Assembly (NCBI GenBank): GCA_017444045.1 | Contig: JAFSXO010000248.1 | Coordinates: forward strand, 1-25,259 | From: a bacterium | Lineage (GTDB): Bacteria; Vulcanimicrobiota; Xenobia; Xenobiales; Xenobiaceae | Length of the DNA stretch: 25,259 nucleotides | Reading direction: 5' to 3' | Shown here: in pieces, positions 8,695 through 16,772 of the stretch | Numbering within the stretch: position 1 is the stretch's first letter | How the letters are laid out: the number at the start of each line of letters is the position of its first letter | The notes under the pieces: model-generated | Database searches by the model: none | The model's input: only the letters and a program-made list of their open reading frames with translations | What the model was told of the DNA's origin: nothing | Made by a program: the position numbers and the translations under genes

Positions 8695-11130
8695 CTAACG
8701 ATGGAACAGACGCTCTAGGGTGCGCTGATCCAGCTTAACCCTAGTAGGACGCCCATGCGGACAGTAGCGAGAATGCTCCACCATCAGCATACTGTTCACC
8801 AGCTTTAGCATGTCCGCGCGCGACAGCTCATCGCCCGCCTTGACCGCCGCCTTGCAGCTGGTCATAGCGCGCAGCCTTTCCCGCATGACCTCGGCGACAC
8901 TGCCTTTAATAGATACCGCCCCGCTAACCAGCTCCTCGATAAGCTCGCGGAATACAGACTGGCGCTTTTTCTCCGACAAAACCGAGGGCACTGCCCGAAG
9001 CTGAAAAGTATTCTTGCCAAATGGCTCCACCCGAAAACCACATTCGGCCAGCTCCAGAGGCGCTGAAGCCAAATACTCGCTGGTCGCGGGAGATAATTCT
9101 ATAACCTCGGGCACCAGCAGCATCTGGGAGCGGCTCTGCAGCGGGGACAGGTTGCCCAAGCGCTCGTAATTAACCCGCTCATGCGCGGTGTGCTGGTCTA
9201 TTATCCATAGCTCGCCGTCGACCAGCCCCACGATAAAGGTATTGTGCACCTGGCCAAAGAGCTGAAACCGCGGCTTGGAGGGAGCCATCTTCTCGTAATC
9301 GCCAGCGATGAGCAGCTCCTGCTGCGGAAGAAGCTCGTGCTTATCCTCAGCCTCCTTCTTTCCGGCATCATGACCATCCGCTGGCGCGGAAGCATCAGAA
9401 ATAATCGGTCCAGACTTAGACTGGGGCTTAGCCGGCGAGGCTCCGATATAGGGCTTGCCCTCTTCGCGGGCCATAGGTTTACCGTCTGAAGCCGCCTCGC
9501 CCCCAGCTTTCGCGGCGCTGGAAGGTTCTATTATGGCAAAGCCCATCGTGTCTGTGCCTATAAATGCCTTCTGCGACTGCGTCTTCATCTGAGCTACACT
9601 GTCGGAGGTCTCAGCACAGCCCAATGTGTCAGAACCATTAAAGCCGCGGGTGCCTATCGTTTCGGCTCCGTCAAACACCGGCTTAGGCTCGGCAGGCGCA
9701 ATCGGCACCGATGACAGTGGAGACGGGCCATCTTCGGATAGCAGGCCATAGGCGGACAGCTCGCTGGCAGCCGGCGGAGGGGCATCGATCACCACCGTGC
9801 TATTCATTTCATCGTCATCTGAAACACCCTTGGAGCTGCTGCGCTCGCGCGCTAACGCCTTCTCGCTGGCGGAAAGCGCCAGCTGGTGGGCGTTGACCGC
9901 CTCTATGCGGTTGATGATGCCCATCAGACCATGGTTTTTCCCCTCAGCATCGCGGGCAGACTGAGAAGCCGCCAAGGGCTGAACGCCGAGAGCGCCAGGA
10001 GGAGGGCTGGCCGGCATGTTGTCTATAGCCGTTTCGGCGCCAGCGGGCTTAGACGACAGCAGCGCCTGCTGCCAGGAGGGCGTGCCGAATACTGGAGCAT
10101 CGGCAGACGAATAGCTGAGATGGCGCTCGTTTACGCTATCTGCCTGAGCATCCTCCAGCGCGGTGGCGACAGCATTATAGATTAGGCTGAAGACAGGCCG
10201 CGTATCGACAAAGCGCACCTCCAGCTTATTCGGGTGCACGTTGACGTCAAAGCTGTCGGGAGGCATGTATAGACGGATTATACAGACTGGGAAGCGCCCG
10301 CGCGGCAGCAAAGGCGAAAAGCCCTCCTGGACGGCCTGCGACAGATTGCTCGACTTTATAATGCGCCCGTTGAGCAGGATCAGCTGATTGTTGCGGTTGT
10401 TGCGCGTGTAAAACGGCAGAGCGATATACCCATCGACCGTCATCTCGCCATTCTCGCCGGCAATGGGGATCAGCGTATCGTTGGGAATTTTCCAGAGCTT
10501 GATCAGGCGCTGCGGCGTCGTCATGCCTACCGGAAATGAAAAAACCTCCTTGCCGTTTGAAGTAAGGCGGAAGCTAACATTGGGACGGGCTACTGCCATA
10601 CGCCCCAGCAGGTCGATAATATTAGTGGCCTCGGCGACGGGGCTGCGCAAAAATTTTAAGCGGGCCGGCGTATTGTAAAAAAGATCGCTCACCTCGATAC
10701 GCGTACCGGGAGGGCATGAGCACGGCTTTATTAAGGGTATTCCGGCACCCTCAACGTAAAGCTCCGTTCCCCCATCCTGTCCAGGAGGACAGCTCTTAAT
10801 GCTCATTCTGGATACCGCGGCAATACTAGGGAGGGCTTCACCACGGAAGCCTAACGTGGACAGAGAAGCCAAATCATTCCATTCGGTAATTTTTGAGGTC
10901 GCAAAGCGCTGAATGGCCAGAGCCATATCGTCAGAGGTCATCCCGCAGCCGTTATCGGTGATGCACAGAGATTTTATTCCGCCAGATTTAATATCCGCGA
11001 TAATACGCGTAGCTCCGGCATCTAAACTATTCTCCACGAGCTCCTTAACAATCGATGCCGGCCGTTCGACCACCTCTCCAGCAGCGATGCGCTCCGCGAC
11101 ACTCTTTTCCAACAGTCTAACTTTAGCCAC
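8695..11130 (-). CDS. mutL: DNA mismatch repair protein MutL, endonuclease type, long linker
   Basis: MutL couples MutS mismatch recognition to strand incision. The N-terminal GHKL ATPase domain spans about 1-330 (IAAGEVVERPASIVKELVEN, DNGCGM, GFRGEALPSI). The C-terminal domain starts near 620 and carries the endonuclease motif DQHTAHERVNYE (near 645), a beta-clamp-like motif QMLLVP (near 669) and the metal-site motif CPHGRP (near 790), so it should nick DNA itself. At about 811 residues it is longer than the usual 600-650, because the linker (about 335-620) is expanded, Ala/Ser/Glu-rich and carries three G-x-[DE]-T-[ILM]-G copies. Start: GTG at 11130 (MAKVRLLEKS) with GGAGG eight bases upstream; an in-frame TTG lies just before. 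No mutS is in the window. Confidence 0.95.
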   Translation of the reverse strand: MAKVRLLEKSVAERIAAGEVVERPASIVKELVENSLDAGATRIIADIKSGGIKSLCITDNGCGMTSDDMALAIQRFATSKITEWNDLASLSTLGFRGEALPSIAAVSRMSIKSCPPGQDGGTELYVEGAGIPLIKPCSCPPGTRIEVSDLFYNTPARLKFLRSPVAEATNIIDLLGRMAVARPNVSFRLTSNGKEVFSFPVGMTTPQRLIKLWKIPNDTLIPIAGENGEMTVDGYIALPFYTRNNRNNQLILLNGRIIKSSNLSQAVQEGFSPLLPRGRFPVCIIRLYMPPDSFDVNVHPNKLEVRFVDTRPVFSLIYNAVATALEDAQADSVNERHLSYSSADAPVFGTPSWQQALLSSKPAGAETAIDNMPASPPPGALGVQPLAASQSARDAEGKNHGLMGIINRIEAVNAHQLALSASEKALARERSSSKGVSDDDEMNSTVVIDAPPPAASELSAYGLLSEDGPSPLSSVPIAPAEPKPVFDGAETIGTRGFNGSDTLGCAETSDSVAQMKTQSQKAFIGTDTMGFAIIEPSSAAKAGGEAASDGKPMAREEGKPYIGASPAKPQSKSGPIISDASAPADGHDAGKKEAEDKHELLPQQELLIAGDYEKMAPSKPRFQLFGQVHNTFIVGLVDGELWIIDQHTAHERVNYERLGNLSPLQSRSQMLLVPEVIELSPATSEYLASAPLELAECGFRVEPFGKNTFQLRAVPSVLSEKKRQSVFRELIEELVSGAVSIKGSVAEVMRERLRAMTSCKAAVKAGDELSRADMLKLVNSMLMVEHSRYCPHGRPTRVKLDQRTLERLFHR

Positions 11131-11218
11131 CAATAAATCCTCCCAGACAGAAGCCGGATTACTATGCTATGGCATAACTATAATAAGACAAGGACCCAGG
11201 CTACTGGTAGAATCCAGG

Positions 11219-12043
11219 TCATTCTGCCGGCTCTAGCTCATCTACCCGCACAAATTTATAGCCCTGGCGATGCAGATAGCGGATCAGATAGCGCACCGCA
11301 ATAACCGTCTGGCTTCTGTCTCCGCCGCCGTCATGCAAAAGAATTATATCGCCAGGCTGGAAGCTTCTAATTATGCGCTCCATAATCACTTTAGCCCCCG
11401 GGGTGGTCCAATCGCACGGACAGTTGGACCACAGAACCGTAGACATACCCGACTGACGCGCCTGCAATATAGTCCAAGGATAGCGCATACCATACGGCGG
11501 CCTGAACCATAGAGGATAATGCCCAAGAACATCGTTAAGAGCCTGCGCCCCAGTGACTATCTGTCGGCGCGAGGCCGCTGGCAGACGCCCTAAGAGGTTG
11601 CGATGGGTATAGCTGTGCGAGCCGACGAGATGCCCTTCTGCTTCAGCGCGCCGCACCAGCTCGGGATAACGCAAAGCCTGCTCGCCCAGACAGAAAAAGG
11701 TGGCTTTGGCTCCTTCTTCGGCCAATACGTCAAGCAGACTTCCGGTATATTCCGAGGGTCCGTCATCAAAGGTCAGAGCTACACAGCGTTTCTGACGCGA
11801 TCCGTGCGACAATACCGGACCGTATACCTGGCTCTGTACGTTTACACAGGGTTCCAGCATAGCCCCAACAGCCAAAGCCGTCGCAAATATACCTAACGCT
11901 CTCTTTTTGCTCTTCTTGGGATCCAGAGCCCAAGAAGCCAGGCTAAGCGCACCTACACCGATGATATACGAGGCTTCGTAGTTTTCGTTTACCCAATCGC
12001 GCACCGCATCGCAACAAATAGACAATTTATCTGGTTCTAACAT
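11219..12043 (-). CDS. Membrane-anchored polysaccharide deacetylase (NodB/CE4)
   Basis: About 274 residues. Two hydrophobic stretches (about 26-42 and 47-66) precede an extracytoplasmic NodB domain, so the enzyme is probably anchored in the membrane. CE4 catalytic motifs are intact: TFDDGP (catalytic and metal Asp pair), the metal His pair in GSHSYTH, RPPYG, and LHDGGGDRSQT with the catalytic His. It should remove N- or O-acetyl groups from a glycan such as peptidoglycan or an exopolysaccharide; substrate unknown. The frame also offers a TTG at 12055; the ATG at 12043 is taken, though neither has a good Shine-Dalgarno. It leads the minus-strand run, with 88 bases to mutL, and is divergent from the dipeptidase gene. 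Confidence 0.85.
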   Translation of the reverse strand: MLEPDKLSICCDAVRDWVNENYEASYIIGVGALSLASWALDPKKSKKRALGIFATALAVGAMLEPCVNVQSQVYGPVLSHGSRQKRCVALTFDDGPSEYTGSLLDVLAEEGAKATFFCLGEQALRYPELVRRAEAEGHLVGSHSYTHRNLLGRLPAASRRQIVTGAQALNDVLGHYPLWFRPPYGMRYPWTILQARQSGMSTVLWSNCPCDWTTPGAKVIMERIIRSFQPGDIILLHDGGGDRSQTVIAVRYLIRYLHRQGYKFVRVDELEPAE

Positions 12044-12106
12044 ATCAAAATTCAATCCACATTATTAATAAAAAGGATTTCCCCAATAGGTCTGCAAATC
12101 CTGGCT

Positions 12107-12122
12107 AAGGCGAATACGCCTT
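12107..12122 (+). other. Small hairpin in dipeptidase leader
   Basis: AAGGCG, loop AATA, CGCCTT: a perfect 6-bp stem with a tetraloop upstream of the larger leader hairpin. It may pause RNA polymerase or be part of a folded leader; function unknown. Confidence 0.35.
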
Positions 12123-12137
12123 GTCTATATCGTTTTC

Positions 12138-12189
12138 CGTAAGCTTCATACGCACCGCTGCTAGGCGCATGAAGCCTACGCCGTTTTTC
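12138..12189 (+). promoter_or_regulatory. Terminator-like hairpin in the 5' leader of the M20 dipeptidase gene
   Basis: A long stem pairs 12138-12153 with 12165-12180: CGTA, mismatch, GCTTCAT, mismatch, CGC against GCG, ATGAAGC and TACG, with an 11-base loop. It is followed by CCGTTTTTC, and the Shine-Dalgarno AGGAGG comes directly after. No plus-strand gene lies upstream for it to terminate, so an attenuator-like role for the dipeptidase gene is possible. This is inference from the fold alone. Confidence 0.45.
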
Positions 12190-12200
12190 AGGAGGAAGGC

Positions 12201-13592
12201 ATGACAGCGACAGAAAAAGTCGAACAGTATTTAAAAGACAATGCTGCGCGTTTTGAGGAAGAGCTAAAAGAGATCCTGCGCATTCCCAGCGTTAGCACCG
12301 ATGCCGCTCACAAACCCGATATGCTCCGCTGCGCCGAAAAGCTAGTGCATTTTTTCCAGGCTGCCGGCATGCAGGAAGCCAGAGTCGTCGAGACCGGCGG
12401 CCATCCGGCGGTATATGCCCAGTCAGAGCAGAAGCCTGACCGCCCTACAGTGCTGGTTTACGGCCACTATGACGTGCAGCCTGAGGATCCCCTCGACGAA
12501 TGGGAGACCCCGCCCTTTGAGCCTGACATCAGAGACGGCAAGATATTCGCCCGCGGCACATCCGACGATAAGGGACAGTTCTTTGTCCACATTAAAGCCG
12601 CCGAAGCCTACCACAAATTGGGCCTGGAATACCCAGTAAACTATAAGTTTATCATCGAAGGCGAGGAAGAGATCGGCAGCCCCAGCTTAGCCCCCTGGAT
12701 CGCCAGCCATGCCGAGCTGCTAAAATCCGATGTGCTGATGGTTTCCGACACTACCCTATACGCCCCCGGCGTCCCCGCGGTTCTCTACGGACTGCGCGGC
12801 CTAGCTTATATTGAGGTTGAATTCAAGGGCGGCGACACCGACATGCACTCCGGCATGTTCGGCGGCGCCGTGCCCAACCCGGCCAACGAGCTGTGCAAGG
12901 TTATCGCCCAGCTTAAAGATGACAAGGGCCGCATAACCATCCCCGGCTTCTATGACAAGGTACGGCCTCTGACTCAGGGCGAGCGCGATGCCTGGGCCAA
13001 GCTGCCCTTCGACGAGGAAGAGTTCCGCAAATCCGTGGGCGCGCCTCAGCTGTGCGGCGAAGAGGGCTTCACCACCACCGAGCGCCGCTGGGCCAGACCG
13101 ACCCTCGATGTCAACGGCTTCTGCAGCGGCTTTACCGGCGAGGGCGCCAAGACCGTTCTGCCCGCCAAGGCCATGGCTAAAATTTCCTGCCGCTTAGTGC
13201 CGGATCAGGATCACGAGGAGATCGCCAAAATGATGGAGGCCGAGATCCGCCGCTTAGCCCCCCCTACTGTCGAGGTTAAAGTATCGTTCCACCACGGCGG
13301 CCCTGCCTGGATGAACAATCCCGATCACCCGATCAATGAGGCAGCCCGCAAGGCCTACCGCAGAGCCTGGCACGCCGAGCCCGTACTGATGAGAGAAGGC
13401 GGATCCATCGCCATCGTCAGCGATTTCTGCAACACCCTGCACATCCCCGCCATCCTCATGGGTGTCGGCTTAGACACCGACAATATCCACGCTCCCAACG
13501 AGCACCTTACCCTCAGCGATTTCCATGCCGGCATAGCGGCTTCCGCATTCCTCGCAGAAGAATTGGCTGAGCTGGGAAGCTGGGAGAAATAA
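12201..13592 (+). CDS. M20 family dipeptidase
   Basis: 463 residues, typical of M20 dipeptidases of the carnosinase/cytosolic non-specific dipeptidase type. Zinc ligands and catalytic residues are visible: H89 and D91 in YGHYDVQPED, the bridging Asp in ARGTSDDKG (about 122), the Glu pair in EGEEEIGS (about 155-157), D183 in VSDTT, and a late His in HAPNEH. The lid/dimerisation domain includes HSGMFGGAVPNP. It should hydrolyse dipeptides in the cytosol, fitting an amino-acid-using anaerobe. The start at 12201 has a strong AGGAGG just upstream. The leader contains two hairpins, and a strong terminator follows 18 bases after the stop. Confidence 0.92.
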   Translation: MTATEKVEQYLKDNAARFEEELKEILRIPSVSTDAAHKPDMLRCAEKLVHFFQAAGMQEARVVETGGHPAVYAQSEQKPDRPTVLVYGHYDVQPEDPLDEWETPPFEPDIRDGKIFARGTSDDKGQFFVHIKAAEAYHKLGLEYPVNYKFIIEGEEEIGSPSLAPWIASHAELLKSDVLMVSDTTLYAPGVPAVLYGLRGLAYIEVEFKGGDTDMHSGMFGGAVPNPANELCKVIAQLKDDKGRITIPGFYDKVRPLTQGERDAWAKLPFDEEEFRKSVGAPQLCGEEGFTTTERRWARPTLDVNGFCSGFTGEGAKTVLPAKAMAKISCRLVPDQDHEEIAKMMEAEIRRLAPPTVEVKVSFHHGGPAWMNNPDHPINEAARKAYRRAWHAEPVLMREGGSIAIVSDFCNTLHIPAILMGVGLDTDNIHAPNEHLTLSDFHAGIAASAFLAEELAELGSWEK

Positions 13593-13610
13593 GTTCACTT
13601 CTGTCTAATA

Positions 13611-13645
13611 AAAAATGGAGGGCGCGAAACGCGTCCTCCATTTTT
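13611..13645. terminator. Bidirectional intrinsic terminator between dipeptidase and HU genes
   Basis: A 16-bp stem (arms AAAAATGGAGGGCGCG and CGCGTCCTCCATTTTT, one G-T wobble) with an AAA loop. The A and T ends provide U tracts for both strands, so it can end the dipeptidase transcript and the convergent HU transcript. Confidence 0.9.
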
Positions 13646-13703
13646 GTTAGCTCAAGCTCCGAATAAGCCTATGCTATCCGGAAGCTAACGCTCCTATATA
13701 TAA

Positions 13704-14018
13704 TTACTTTTTGGCGTTCACAGCGTCTTTTAAAGCCTTGCCCGGTTTGAAAACCGGCACTTCGCGGGCTTCAATGTAAATCTCTTCCTCACTGCCAGGG
13801 CGACGACCCTTGCGCCCGTTGCGCGTAACGACATGGAAGTTGCCGAAAGGTATCAAACGAACACCTTTACCCTCAGCCAGGTACCCCTGGATGGTATCGA
13901 TAACAGCAGCCAAAATTTCGGCGCTGCGTTTTTTGTTTTCACCAAGAGCCTCAGATAGGTCTTTTACCAATTCCGCTTTACCTACCATGGGTCTTACAGG
14001 TTTTTCGTTTTCGGCCAT
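13704..14018 (-). CDS. HU family DNA-binding protein
   Basis: 104 residues, about 12-14 longer than a standard 90-residue HU because of an N-terminal extension (MAENEKPVRPMV) before the first helix (GKAELVKDLSEAL). The DNA-binding arm signature is clear: PFGNFHVVTRNGRKGRRPGS, then VPVFKPGKALKDAV. HU dimers bend and compact DNA. The start at 14018 has a strong GGAGGA about eight bases upstream. A likely promoter lies at 14048-14077, and the gene is probably monocistronic, ending at the 13611-13645 terminator. IHF-like behaviour cannot be excluded. Confidence 0.93.
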   Translation of the reverse strand: MAENEKPVRPMVGKAELVKDLSEALGENKKRSAEILAAVIDTIQGYLAEGKGVRLIPFGNFHVVTRNGRKGRRPGSEEEIYIEAREVPVFKPGKALKDAVNAKK

Positions 14019-14047
14019 GCTAGACAGTCCTCCAGCTTGTAATTAGA

Positions 14048-14077
14048 ATCGTAGATTACCCTACGAAGTAGTGTTAA
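14048..14077 (-). promoter_or_regulatory. Candidate sigma-70-type promoter of the HU gene
   Basis: Reading the minus strand: -35 TTAACA (14077-14072), an 18-base spacer, -10 TACGAT (14053-14048). Transcription would start near 14041, giving a leader of about 20 bases that includes the Shine-Dalgarno. The spacer contains the small inverted repeat CTAC-TTC-GTAG. Confidence 0.45.
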
Positions 14078-14183
14078 TCCAGAACAACACCAAACGAAAG
14101 CGTGTATCCGCAAATCCCGAATGCACTGCACTGAATTTTAATAGAAGCGAATTTCTATGTTCCCAGGGTGGTTCCTGGCGAAT

Positions 14184-14220
14184 AATCCCCCCAAATTCCC
14201 ATTAATTGGGGATTTTTTTA
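14184..14220 (+). terminator. Orphan plus-strand intrinsic terminator-like hairpin
   Basis: AATCCCC (14184-14190) can pair with GGGGATT (14208-14214), or CCCCAA with TTGGGG, followed by a run of T. Its orientation suits plus-strand transcripts, yet no plus-strand gene lies between here and the dipeptidase terminator. It may end an unannotated small RNA or fortuitous antisense transcription. Confidence 0.5.
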
Positions 14221-14242
14221 GATTTTTATAAAAATTTTTCTT

Positions 14243-14284
14243 AAAAAATAAAGGCTGACCTGCGCTCACATTCGCAGATCAGCC
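14243..14284 (-). terminator. Intrinsic terminator of rsmI
   Basis: On the minus strand a 12-bp stem (GGCTGATCTGCG with CGCAGGTCAGCC, one G-T wobble) and 8-base loop is followed by TTTATTTTTT. It lies about 80 bases downstream of the rsmI stop. Confidence 0.85.
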
Positions 14285-14362
14285 CGTCTCCTCCTAAAAC
14301 AGAAGTCTGTTTTAATATTTTCTCATACAATTATTAAATCCCTGGCAATATATAAAAAAAAA

Positions 14363-15256
14363 TCAACGAAAAAAATCCAAGGCCAAACGCTTGGCCTGAT
14401 TGCGCGGCAGGCCGCGAAAATGGCTGAGCAAAACCGCGCTGGCCTTAGCTCCCAGCCCTAAGCCTTCCAGCACCTCCAAATCGGCCTTGGCCTGCTCCAG
14501 CGCCAGATCCTCCGCGAGCACAGACTCCGCCGGGCACCCTTCTACGACGAGCACACACTCACCGCGCGGCTCGGTCTGCAGCAGATGATCCCGCAGGGCT
14601 GTCAGCTCGGTAAGCCAGCACTGTTCAAAGCGCTTAGTTAGCTCACGGCCAAAAAACACGCGCCGCTCTCCCCAAAGCTCCAGCATGTCCTCCAGCGACG
14701 CCAGAAGGCGATGCGGAGCCTCGTAAAAGACCATAGTGCGCTCTTCAGCGGCCAGCGAGCTCAGATATGCCCTCCGTTCGCTCTCGTGGCGCGGCAGAAA
14801 GCCCTCAAAGACAAAACGCCGACAGGGCAGCCCCGCGCAGGATATCGCTGCGGTGAGCGCAGAGGCTCCGGGCACAGGCACAACCTTAATGCCCTCCCTG
14901 TGGCAGCGCTCTACCAAATCCCGTCCGGGATCGGATATGGCCGGCGTGCCCGCTCCAGCCACACAGGCCACAGAACGGCCCGCCAACAGTTCCTGCACAA
15001 TGCGCAGGCCAGCTCCCTCGCGTCCGGATTCCCGATACGAAACACAGTGGGCTTTAATATTCTGGCTGCTGAGCAAGCGCTTGGTGGCCTGAACCTCCTC
15101 GCAGGCCACCAGATCGGCCTGCGACAGAATGGCTTTGGCCCGCGGCGACAGGTCTCCCAGATTGCCTATGGGCACGGCCACTAAATATAAGGTTCCGCCC
15201 TCAGCCGTATATCTGTCCTCGGCAGCGCCGATTTCTGGTGCAATACTCTCATCCAT
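14363..15256 (-). CDS. rsmI: 16S rRNA (cytidine-2'-O)-methyltransferase RsmI, with atypical motifs
   Basis: RsmI methylates the 2'-O of C1402 in 16S rRNA using S-adenosylmethionine. About 297 residues. The overall tetrapyrrole-methylase fold is clear: GGTLYLVAVPIGNLGDLSPR, GTPAISDPG, VPVPGASALTAAISCAGLP, FVFEGFLPR, FYEAPHRLL and RELTKRFEQ, and it ends with GLPRNQAKRLALDFF, as Firmicutes RsmI do. Several usually conserved spots differ: EEVQATKRLL where EDTRxTRKLL is expected, SYRESG for SYHEHN, and AGAGTP for SDAGTP. The start is uncertain: ATG at 15256 is used, and an in-frame GTG at 15286 would add 10 residues; neither has a good Shine-Dalgarno. A strong terminator follows. Confidence 0.87.
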   Translation of the reverse strand: MDESIAPEIGAAEDRYTAEGGTLYLVAVPIGNLGDLSPRAKAILSQADLVACEEVQATKRLLSSQNIKAHCVSYRESGREGAGLRIVQELLAGRSVACVAGAGTPAISDPGRDLVERCHREGIKVVPVPGASALTAAISCAGLPCRRFVFEGFLPRHESERRAYLSSLAAEERTMVFYEAPHRLLASLEDMLELWGERRVFFGRELTKRFEQCWLTELTALRDHLLQTEPRGECVLVVEGCPAESVLAEDLALEQAKADLEVLEGLGLGAKASAVLLSHFRGLPRNQAKRLALDFFR

Positions 15257-15377
15257 GGCAAGACCACAATTATTATTAACTCGCACACGCTTTCCAGCTA
15301 TAGCTCATGGCGTTTAAGCTAACTAGATATGCCCTAGTACGCGACGGCGGCTGAGCGTAAACCGCTCATTGCCATGG

Positions 15378-16661
15378 CTAGCACGTGAGACCATGCTGGG
15401 CAGCCAAGAAATTGATTTTGAGAAACAGATCCTCGGCTATCTTTTCCCACACAAAAGTTTCGGCATTGATCCGCCCATTGCGCCGAATGGCCGCTCTGAC
15501 ATCGCGCTGACTGAGCATATACTCTATATAAACCACCATCTCACGGTGATCGTTGGTTTCGATCGAAATGCAGTTGACTAAATTTGAGGCATAGTCTTCA
15601 CCGGTGGAGCCGACGAAGACCAGACCGCCGCAGCCCATGACCTCAAGCCCGACCAAGCCAAACGGCTCGTGCCCAGAATTTGCCAGAACAAAGTCAGCGC
15701 CAGCATAAAGAACGCGTATAAATTCCTCGGGCACATAAAAGCAAAGCTCGTAAACATCGGCATCGTAAGACGACAGCGCCTGAATAATGCCGGAGACCGT
15801 TACTTCAGCGGGCTTCTCTATCTCCTGCCACTTTAACCCCAGGGCATTGGCGCGGCTGCGCACCGCCTGGCGATGCTCTTCCTTGCCTCCCCGCACGATT
15901 ATCCGCGGCTTATGGCCGCGATTCTTTAGTTCGGCCACCGCCTCTATCGCCATTATCCAGCGTTTGTCCATCGAATACCGGCCAACCTTCGCCAGAAGCA
16001 GACCGGGATACTGCACTCTAAGCTCATCTATATGCTGCATGGGCACCGGCTGCAGGCTGCGTTTCGGAATGCCGTTGCGTATAACTACCGGGTTAATGCC
16101 ATACTGCCACATTATGTGCTTCATGTAACGGCTTACCGCGGTAATAACCGTATTGGCCTCCAGCCTTTTCCAGTCGATATCGCTGAAGCCGTAGCTGTTG
16201 TTGGCATTCCACAGAATTAGCGTATGCTGCTTAAGCCCACGCTTCGCCAAAAGCTCGCCCAAATACATAGATGTGTTGGCTGTCTGCCAGTCCTCGGTCA
16301 GGAACACCGTTTTAAGGCCCTGGCGCACTCCCGGCTCAACCACCTCTCTGACAACGTATTCGGGCCAGGCGGTCTCCAGCTCGCGAATCTTTTCCATTTC
16401 ACCGTCATAAACGCCGCGCGGATAGCTGACACTCAGCCACTGGCACCAGCGGTGCAGGATCACGTTGTCTTCCGTTGTCTCTATAGGCGGCAAGGCAGGA
16501 TCGCCTATAAAAAACAAACGTACAGGATAGCCCATTTCGGCCAAACAGCGAGACAGTTCTGTTACCCGCACCCCAAGGCCCCCAGCCAGCGAATATAGGT
16601 CGGGACCTTCCATAGCCAGAATAACGAACTGCACCTTATTCCCGAGGCAGCTTGTACTCAT
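15378..16661 (-). CDS. GT-B fold glycosyltransferase, group 1 / glycogen synthase-like
   Basis: 427 residues. The N-terminal part has a nucleotide-sugar GT-B start with VQFVILAMEG and SLAGGLGVRVTELSRCLAEMG, resembling the GGLG loop of GT4/GT5 enzymes. The C-terminal donor domain contains VGRYSMDKRW and the E-x7-E-type motif within NSGHEPFGLVGLEVMGCGG. It should transfer a sugar from a nucleotide donor in the cytosol; neither the sugar nor the acceptor can be told. ATG at 16661 has no Shine-Dalgarno; a GTG at 16634 (giving MQFVILAMEG) with GGGA upstream is a good alternative. It precedes rsmI on the same strand by about 120 bases and is divergent from the transporters. Confidence 0.82.
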   Translation of the reverse strand: MSTSCLGNKVQFVILAMEGPDLYSLAGGLGVRVTELSRCLAEMGYPVRLFFIGDPALPPIETTEDNVILHRWCQWLSVSYPRGVYDGEMEKIRELETAWPEYVVREVVEPGVRQGLKTVFLTEDWQTANTSMYLGELLAKRGLKQHTLILWNANNSYGFSDIDWKRLEANTVITAVSRYMKHIMWQYGINPVVIRNGIPKRSLQPVPMQHIDELRVQYPGLLLAKVGRYSMDKRWIMAIEAVAELKNRGHKPRIIVRGGKEEHRQAVRSRANALGLKWQEIEKPAEVTVSGIIQALSSYDADVYELCFYVPEEFIRVLYAGADFVLANSGHEPFGLVGLEVMGCGGLVFVGSTGEDYASNLVNCISIETNDHREMVVYIEYMLSQRDVRAAIRRNGRINAETFVWEKIAEDLFLKINFLAAQHGLTC

Positions 16662-16753
16662 ATTGTTCTATTTAACACTGATCACAAAAACTACTTCTAA
16701 TTTTTGTTAGTGCGATGTAAAAACTTAGATATAGCCATACCCAGCCATACTGC

Positions 16754-16772
16754 GCTATAATAAACGGCAATG
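16754..16772 (+). promoter_or_regulatory. TATAAT next to the first CHR gene start; possible leaderless transcript
   Basis: A consensus TATAAT (16756-16761) ends only eight bases before the ATG at 16770, and there is no Shine-Dalgarno. If this is the -10 box, transcription would begin at or just before the start codon. No convincing -35 lies 17 bases upstream, so the case is weak. Confidence 0.3.

Larger units (their letters stand above)
14019..14362. other. 344-base intergenic region between rsmI and HU genes
   Basis: No credible protein gene is present. From left to right it holds the HU Shine-Dalgarno and promoter, an orphan plus-strand terminator-like hairpin (14184-14220), an AT-rich stretch, the minus-strand rsmI terminator (14243-14284), and a 20-base interrupted palindrome at 14295-14314 (arms TAAAACAGA and TCTGTTTTA, 2-base gap). 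I looked for a tRNA and found none. Confidence 0.6.

Noticed and set aside
14085..14200. Possible tRNA or SRP RNA in the HU-rsmI gap
   Set aside because: No cloverleaf, T-loop consensus or SRP tetraloop motif could be placed on either strand.
15352..15368. Hairpin TGAGCG-TAAAC-CGCTCA after the GT-B gene as a terminator
   Set aside because: Only six base pairs and no T tract on either strand.
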